A stretch of DNA of 7,535 nucleotides from Eubacterium sp. (GTDB lineage: Bacteria; Bacillota; Clostridia; Oscillospirales; Acutalibacteraceae). The stretch lies in assembly GCA_029059925.1 (NCBI GenBank), contig JAIDVA010000005.1, forward strand, positions 1 to 7,535. The letters are read 5' to 3'. The notes under the pieces were generated by a model. It saw nothing but the letters and a program-made list of their open reading frames with translations. It did not search any database and was not told the DNA's origin. The position numbers were made by a program, and so were the translations under genes. Below are positions 5,332 through 7,535 of this stretch, piece after piece (the stretch's first letter is position 1; every line of letters starts with the position of its first letter).

Positions 5332-6647
5332 ATTTCTTCTCCCACAAGATCATAGCCGTTATAGTCTGTAATTTTTACATTTATAAATTCCCCGACAGAA
5401 AGCTGCCGATTTGATTTTATTATAATACCACTGTCGATTTCAGGTGAATCGAGATAAGACCTGCCAAGATAGCAATCGTTATCCTTCCCGTCAATTACAA
5501 CCTTATAAATATTACCAATTCGCCTTTGATTTGAGCTTTCGGTAATAGAATACTGAATATCGATAAGCACCTCGGCTCTGCGTTTTTTGACATCCTCATC
5601 AATCTGATTTTCAAAATCAAATGCAGGCGTATCCTCTTCCGGCGAATATGCAAAGCAACCAAGCTTGTCAAACTCAATATCCTTAATAAATCTGCAAAGC
5701 TCCTCAAACTGCTCTTCTGTCTCACCCGGAAAGCCTACCATAAAGGTAGTACGTAACGACAAATCAGGTATTTTATTTTTCATTTTAGTTAAAAGAGTTT
5801 TAAGCTCATCATATGACCCCGGACGATTCATTGCTTTGAGGATTTCACCATTGCAATGCTGAAGCGGTATATCAATATATGAGCATATCTTTTTCTCGCA
5901 AGCAATAACATCAATCAGCTCATCAGTAACTCTGTCCGGATAGCAATAAAATAATCTGAACCATTCAATACCGTCGATTTTAACAAGTTCTTTAAGAAGT
6001 GCCGCCAGCTTATATTCACCATACAGCTTTAAACCATACTTTGTAGTATCCTGTGCAACAAGTATTACTTCTTTAACGCCCTTCGCAGCAAGTTGTTTTG
6101 CCTCGGCTATAATGCTCTCCATAGAGCGTTCAATATACCCGCCGCGGATACCCGGTATAGCACAGTAAGAACACTTATTGTCACATCCGTCACTGATTTT
6201 TAAATAAGCCCAATGCGGCGGCGTAGAGAGCATTCTGTCACCCTCAAGCAAAAGATACTTCTTGTCGGGGTAAAAACTCGTTTGAACCCCTATGAGCGCC
6301 TTCTGGCAAACCTTTACAATATCCTTATCAGCACCTATACCAATAACAGAGTCAACCTCCGGAATTTCCTTAAGAATTTCCTCCTGATATCGTTCAGCAA
6401 GACAGCCTGTAACTACTATTGCAGAAATCAAGCCAGCTGTTTTATACTCTGCAACCTCGAGGATAGTTTCAATAGCCTCACGCTTTGCATCTTCAATAAA
6501 ACCACAGGTGTTTATAATCATAAGGTCACTGTCTTCAATCGACTGTGCAATTTCAAAGCCGCTTCTATTCAGTTTTTCAAGCATAATCTCGCCGTCAACC
6601 TGGTTTTTAGGACAGCCGAGTGAAATCATACCAATTTTAAAATTCAT
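5328..6647 (-). CDS. rimO: ribosomal protein S12 (Asp) methylthiotransferase, radical SAM
   Basis: RimO adds a methylthio group to a conserved aspartate of ribosomal protein S12, using two [4Fe-4S] clusters. At 439 residues it is normal length. The N-terminal methylthiotransferase domain carries cluster ligands Cys12 (SLGCPKNQVDGE), Cys48 (INTCGF) and Cys82 (VTGCLAERY). The radical SAM core has Cys155, Cys159, Cys162 (CDNKCSYC). GFPGET lies at 305-310, and a TRAM domain fills about 375-439. The SLGCPKN start and the IPLQHCNGEILKAMNR segment fit RimO better than the tRNA enzymes MiaB or MtaB. The start at 6647 overlaps recX by 11 nt; its GGAAGAG site lies within the last recX codons, suggesting translational coupling. 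Confidence 0.95.
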   Translation of the reverse strand: MNFKIGMISLGCPKNQVDGEIMLEKLNRSGFEIAQSIEDSDLMIINTCGFIEDAKREAIETILEVAEYKTAGLISAIVVTGCLAERYQEEILKEIPEVDSVIGIGADKDIVKVCQKALIGVQTSFYPDKKYLLLEGDRMLSTPPHWAYLKISDGCDNKCSYCAIPGIRGGYIERSMESIIAEAKQLAAKGVKEVILVAQDTTKYGLKLYGEYKLAALLKELVKIDGIEWFRLFYCYPDRVTDELIDVIACEKKICSYIDIPLQHCNGEILKAMNRPGSYDELKTLLTKMKNKIPDLSLRTTFMVGFPGETEEQFEELCRFIKDIEFDKLGCFAYSPEEDTPAFDFENQIDEDVKKRRAEVLIDIQYSITESSNQRRIGNIYKVVIDGKDNDCYLGRSYLDSPEIDSGIIIKSNRQLSVGEFINVKITDYNGYDLVGEEI

Positions 6648-7245
6648 TCTCTTCCAACCTGTAAAATGCCGATTTTATATCCGAATAAGAAAAGCCCTTG
6701 CGCTGTAAGGCAGCAATAACCTTTTCCTGTCCGTTTTCCTTCTCAAGCTTTGATGAATATTTTTTCTCAATAAGCTCAACTATCGTGTCTGTATTATCAA
6801 CCTCAAAGCTGTCAAGCACACGTCTTATTATATCACTGTCGACACCACGCTTATAACATTCCTGTTTGACATGGTTTGTTGAATACTTTTTGACATTGTA
6901 AAGATAATCAACAAGACTTTCACAAAAATGCTCGTCATCAAGATAACCTGCTTCAAGATATCTGTCAATCGCTCTTTGAGCACTAATCTCATCAACATTT
7001 CTCAACAGCTTTGTTTTTAATTCTTTAACAGAATGCTCTCGTCTTGAAAGTAAATCGGCACATTTGTTAAGTGCCTTTTTATAGTTTATACCTTCAACAA
7101 GCTCCTGCCACTGTTCTTCGTCAATATCCGTTCCATCTGCAATATAATTGTCAAGCCAGAAATTGATATCCGTTGTTATTACATATTCATCATCAAGGAG
7201 CAGATGAACCTTGTTTCCTCTGCCCCTCTGGTGTTTAATAATCAT
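6637..7245 (-). CDS. recX: RecX regulatory protein
   Basis: RecX modulates RecA by binding its filament on single-stranded DNA. The 202-residue protein has an N-terminal strand-rich part (1-50), then tandem three-helix repeats. These include ALNKCADLLSRREHSVKELK (58-77), the characteristic GYLDDEHFCESLVDY (100-114), and a last repeat with VIAALQRKGFSYSDI (176-190). Length and the long N-terminus match Gram-positive RecX proteins. Its ATG at 7245 overlaps the recA stop by one base (TAATG), with GAGGA placed within the last recA codons, so it is translated in tandem with recA. Key features appear intact. Confidence 0.92.
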   Translation of the reverse strand: MIIKHQRGRGNKVHLLLDDEYVITTDINFWLDNYIADGTDIDEEQWQELVEGINYKKALNKCADLLSRREHSVKELKTKLLRNVDEISAQRAIDRYLEAGYLDDEHFCESLVDYLYNVKKYSTNHVKQECYKRGVDSDIIRRVLDSFEVDNTDTIVELIEKKYSSKLEKENGQEKVIAALQRKGFSYSDIKSAFYRLEENEF

Positions 7246-7535
7246 TAATCCTCGTCATCCTCAACAGCAATGTCAAGCTTTGCTCTTGCAGCTGCACGTG
7301 TTGTCTTTGGTGCAGGAGCACCTGCCTCGTCAGCATCTGTTTTTGCCATAGGTGCTGCTTTTGGTCTGTATTTCTGATTTGAGGTTTCCTGAATTTCTTT
7401 CATTTTTTCTTTGATTTTAGCTTCAAGTTCAGCAGCAAAATCAGGGTCATTTTTAATCATGGCCTTAACATTGTCTCTGCCCTGACCAAGTCTCTGGTCA
7501 CCATAAGAGAACCATGAGCCGCCCTTATGTATAAT
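7245..7535 (-). CDS. recA: RecA recombinase, C-terminal 96 residues (5' part outside window)
   Basis: The frame is open from the window edge to TAA at 7245 and includes codons upstream of the internal ATG at 7460. It begins IIHKGGSWFSYGDQRLGQGR, the conserved RecA segment (the family has GSWYSY..ERIGQGRENAK) shortly before the C-terminal domain. It continues through AMIKNDPDFAAELEAKIKEKMKE, part of the C-terminal lid domain. Then comes an Ala/Pro/Lys-rich linker of about 40 residues and an acidic tip (VEDDED). An acidic tail is typical of RecA and tempers DNA binding. The ATP-binding and L1/L2 regions lie outside. It is the upstream gene of the recX-rimO-pgsA cluster; its promoter is not in this window. 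Confidence 0.96.
   Translation of the reverse strand: MIHKGGSWFSYGDQRLGQGRDNVKAMIKNDPDFAAELEAKIKEKMKEIQETSNQKYRPKAAPMAKTDADEAGAPAPKTTRAAARAKLDIAVEDDED

Noticed and set aside
6213..6708. Plus-strand open frames opposite rimO and recX
   Set aside because: They lie wholly opposite well-conserved genes, have low-complexity composition and no family resemblance.
7245..7460. A free-standing 71-aa protein starting at ATG 7460
   Set aside because: The frame is open beyond this ATG to the window edge and the residues upstream are conserved RecA sequence, so this is the tail of recA.

Overview
The window reads as chromosomal DNA of a low-GC Gram-positive bacterium of the class Clostridia. The evidence is the strong Shine-Dalgarno sites (GGAGG/AAAGGAG types), the AT-rich intergenic DNA with near-consensus housekeeping promoters, a T-box leader, and the recA-recX-rimO-pgsA gene order. 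A gut Oscillospiraceae/Ruminococcus-like host is my guess from protein style, not something I could test. Every protein gene lies on the minus strand, so transcription runs from high to low coordinates.

Right part (7535 to 4765): the 3' end of recA, then recX, rimO and pgsA. The four are packed with overlaps of 1, 11 and 4 nt and are evidently one transcript that begins outside the window. They encode homologous recombination and its regulator, methylthiolation of ribosomal protein S12, and a phospholipid synthase.

Middle part (4761 to 1277): a promoter just after pgsA drives a leader of about 290 nt that is a cysteine-specific T-box riboswitch. Its specifier codon is TGC, its T-box is present, and a terminator hairpin with a T-run follows. 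Downstream are cysE (serine O-acetyltransferase), cysS (cysteinyl-tRNA synthetase, overlapping cysE by 4 nt) and an aldo/keto reductase with a two-cluster ferredoxin-like C-terminus. When uncharged tRNA-Cys accumulates, the T-box should raise both cysteine synthesis and tRNA-Cys charging; the reductase appears to be carried along in the same control.

Left part (1260 to 1): a hairpin closes the cys operon. It is followed by a small AT-rich region with a 57-residue ribbon-helix-helix protein under a strong promoter containing a perfect 14-bp palindrome, an unrecognised 96-residue protein, and between them a plus-strand promoter-hairpin-terminator unit that may be an antisense small RNA. The window ends inside an AraC-type regulator gene whose helix-turn-helix half lies outside.

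Most of the window is ordinary housekeeping DNA. The part that deserves a second look is 572-1230. Its layout (RHH repressor, opposing small RNA, downstream small gene) resembles the copG-RNAII-repB control module of pMV158/pLS1-type plasmids, although the downstream protein does not look like a Rep protein.
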